9,106 bases of DNA from assembly GCA_947074335.1 (NCBI GenBank), contig CAMTPG010000085.1, positions 1 to 9,106 on the forward strand, written 5' to 3'. The notes under the pieces were generated by a model. It was not told the origin of the DNA and made no database searches. It saw only the letters and a list, made by a program, of their open reading frames with translations. Source of the stretch: an uncultured Parabacteroides sp. GTDB taxonomy: Bacteria; Bacteroidota; Bacteroidia; Bacteroidales; Tannerellaceae. The first letter of the stretch is position 1. Every line of letters starts with the position of its first letter. This document shows, piece by piece, positions 7,618 to 9,106 of the stretch. Both the position numbers and the translations under genes were made by a program.

Positions 7618-8976
7618 TTAATTGCCTGAAACTGTAGTTTTAAACAATTTTATTTTACGATAAACAAAATAAAATGCAGGAATTAAAAAAAGATCGGCTG
7701 CTATCCAGGCCATCGGGTCACCGTAACACACGGCAATATATCCGAAAGCAGGCACTAAAAACAATCCGGCAACGATTCGGGCTACCATTTCGAATACGCC
7801 CGAAAGCATGGCCAGATTAGTATAACCGGCACCCTGTATAGTATATCGCAGAATACATAATAAGCCAAGAACCGGAAAGAAATAGGCTACAATATGCAGG
7901 TATTGAACCGATTTCTCCAGAATATCGATATCGGCGGAAGAAATAAACAGGGTAGACAGCTTTTCGGCTCCGGTGATTAAAACGATGAATGTCAGACCGG
8001 CATAAATCAGCATAATAAATGAACTGACTTTTACGCCCTGCCATACTCGTTCCGGTTTTCCGGCACCATAATTCTGACTGGTGAAGGTTGTCATGGCAAT
8101 TCCCAGACTTTCAAATACACACAGGAAAAACATTTTAATCCGGAAGGCAGCAGTAAATCCGGCTACACAAATAGTTCCCAGTGCATTGTTGGCACTTTGC
8201 AGCATGATACTTCCGATAGCGGTAATCGAAAATTGTAAACCCATCGGAATTCCCATATATAATAATCGGCGAACCAGCAGCAAACGAAATCTCCGGTCTT
8301 CTTTATCTGTTGCCAATATGGGAAAATGTTTATACATATAAAAATAACACAATACAGCAGCAATACCCTGAGCTATAACCGTGGCTAATCCGGCTCCGAA
8401 TACACCCCAGCGAAATACCAGAATAAAAATTAAATCGAGAATGATATTGAGAACCGTAGAAAACAAAAGAAACCAAAACGGGATGCGGCTATTACCCAGT
8501 GCCCGGATAATATTAGCCAGTAAATTGTAAAAGAACGTACAGGGCAGACCGATAAAAGTAATCAGCAGATAACTGTATGCTTCATCAAAAATCACACCAG
8601 GTGTCTGAATCAGAAATAATATTTTGCGACAAAAAAAAGCGGTAATAAGAGCAAGAATAGCCGACATTATTGCAGTTAATTGTAAACTAACAACCACATA
8701 TCTGCGCATTAACTGATAATCGGCAGCTCCGAATCGTTGTGCTACCGGAATGCCGAATCCGCAACTGCAACCGATACAAAAACCGAGAATCAGAAAAATA
8801 ACAGAGGTTCCGGCCCCGATCGCAGCAAGCGAATTTACACCCAGAAACCGGCCCACAATAGCTGCATCAACCAGCGAATAAGTCTGTTGCAGTAAATTCC
8901 CGAATAATAAAGGGATTGTAAAGTTCAGGATTAACGGCAGCGGCGAACCCGACGTCATCTCTTTTGTTGCAGCCAT
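7618..8976 (-). CDS. MATE-family multidrug/Na+ (or H+) antiporter, NorM/DinF-like
   Basis: Inner-membrane exporter of cationic drugs or metabolites driven by a Na+ or H+ gradient. The frame is open back to an ATG at 9039, but I start at the ATG at 8976 (452 residues). The family N-terminus MAATKEMTSGSPL begins there, the 21 extra residues are Lys-rich and unlike the family, and a promoter-like TAATTTTG lies inside them. In the 452-residue numbering: PLLFGNLLQQTYSLVDAAIVGR (22-42) is the first helix, with Asp37 at the position of the conserved cation-site aspartate. RALGNSRIPF (158-167) lies in the first half. SQNYGAGKPERV (300-311) marks the second half, and QGAGYTN (381-387) follows. Hydrophobic segments fit 12 helices in two bundles. 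It is probably a single-gene transcript, 321 bp upstream of the efflux operon and codirectional. Substrate and coupling ion are unknown. Confidence 0.93.
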   Translation of the reverse strand: MAATKEMTSGSPLPLILNFTIPLLFGNLLQQTYSLVDAAIVGRFLGVNSLAAIGAGTSVIFLILGFCIGCSCGFGIPVAQRFGAADYQLMRRYVVVSLQLTAIMSAILALITAFFCRKILFLIQTPGVIFDEAYSYLLITFIGLPCTFFYNLLANIIRALGNSRIPFWFLLFSTVLNIILDLIFILVFRWGVFGAGLATVIAQGIAAVLCYFYMYKHFPILATDKEDRRFRLLLVRRLLYMGIPMGLQFSITAIGSIMLQSANNALGTICVAGFTAAFRIKMFFLCVFESLGIAMTTFTSQNYGAGKPERVWQGVKVSSFIMLIYAGLTFIVLITGAEKLSTLFISSADIDILEKSVQYLHIVAYFFPVLGLLCILRYTIQGAGYTNLAMLSGVFEMVARIVAGLFLVPAFGYIAVCYGDPMAWIAADLFLIPAFYFVYRKIKLFKTTVSGN

Positions 8977-8997
8977 ATCAATATCTGTTTTATTGTG

Positions 8998-9005
8998 CAA
9001 AATTA
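8998..9005 (-). promoter_or_regulatory. Bacteroidetes-type -7 element for the MATE gene
   Basis: On the minus strand this reads TAATTTTG, an exact match to TAnnTTTG, about 21 bp upstream of the ATG at 8976. The leader would be roughly 10-20 nt. No TTG/TTTG -33 box sits at the usual 19-21 bp spacing (the nearest TTTG is about 31 bp away), so confidence is moderate. It supports the shorter start of the MATE gene. Confidence 0.5.
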
Positions 9006-9090
9006 CAACTTTGAAAGATTTAATTGGTTTTTTAAACAAATGTTTTGTTTATTGCCTCAAATATCAAAACGGCAAAAGGTATTAAATCTG

Positions 9091-9098
9091 TATCTTTG
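9091..9098 (+). promoter_or_regulatory. Bacteroidetes-type -7 element pointing out of the window
   Basis: TATCTTTG on the plus strand matches TAnnTTTG exactly and is the commonest form of the -7 element in Bacteroides-like genomes; it is followed by TAAAAAA. The -33 position holds AAAACGG rather than TTG. It predicts a rightward transcript starting near the window end, divergent from the MATE gene. Confidence 0.5.
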
Positions 9099-9106
9099 TA
9101 AAAAAA

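Noticed and set aside
1..9106. Search for CRISPR arrays, tRNA/rRNA, insertion sequences, phage or defence genes
   Set aside because: No regularly spaced repeats, tRNA-like cloverleaf, transposase, integrase or target-site duplications were seen. All large frames are assigned to known families, so I do not claim a new system here.

Overview
The window looks like an ordinary chromosomal segment from a member of Bacteroidota, probably order Bacteroidales. Three things suggest this. Base composition is moderate to low GC. No start codon has a clear Shine-Dalgarno sequence. Two promoter-like elements at the right edge match the Bacteroidetes -7 consensus TAnnTTTG. The assignment rests on style and protein resemblance, not on a marker gene.

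Layout, left to right. (1) Positions 1-1404, plus strand: the C-terminal 467 residues of a large-type NAD-malic enzyme. Its first ~90-100 residues lie outside the window. (2) Positions 1447-1487: a strong hairpin between convergent genes that can terminate transcription from both sides. (3) Positions 1537-7296, minus strand: a complete tripartite multidrug-efflux operon, transcribed in the order outer-membrane channel (5884-7296), membrane-fusion lipoprotein (4741-5850), HAE1/AcrB-type RND pump (1537-4734). Gaps are 33 bp and 6 bp. (4) Positions 7297-7617: a very AT-rich gap with no gene but several inverted repeats. It should hold the efflux promoter and the end of the next transcript. (5) Positions 7618-8976, minus strand: a MATE-family exporter whose likely start is internal to the longest open frame. 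(6) Positions 8977-9106: a short divergent promoter region. One element faces the MATE gene and one points rightward to a gene just outside the window.

The three efflux-operon products should assemble into one machine spanning the envelope. The RND trimer draws substrates from the periplasm or inner membrane using the proton gradient, the lipoprotein adaptor bridges the gap, and the TolC/OprM-like channel opens to the outside. The MATE protein is a separate single-component inner-membrane exporter that could feed the periplasm from which the RND pump collects. The malic enzyme is metabolically unrelated and belongs to the convergent neighbouring transcript.

I found no mobile element, CRISPR array, RNA gene or unknown protein system. 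The points most worth a second look are two active-site replacements in the malic enzyme, a GC-rich codon patch over the proton-relay aspartates of the RND pump, the candidate operator and repeats in 7297-7617, and the start-site correction of the MATE gene.
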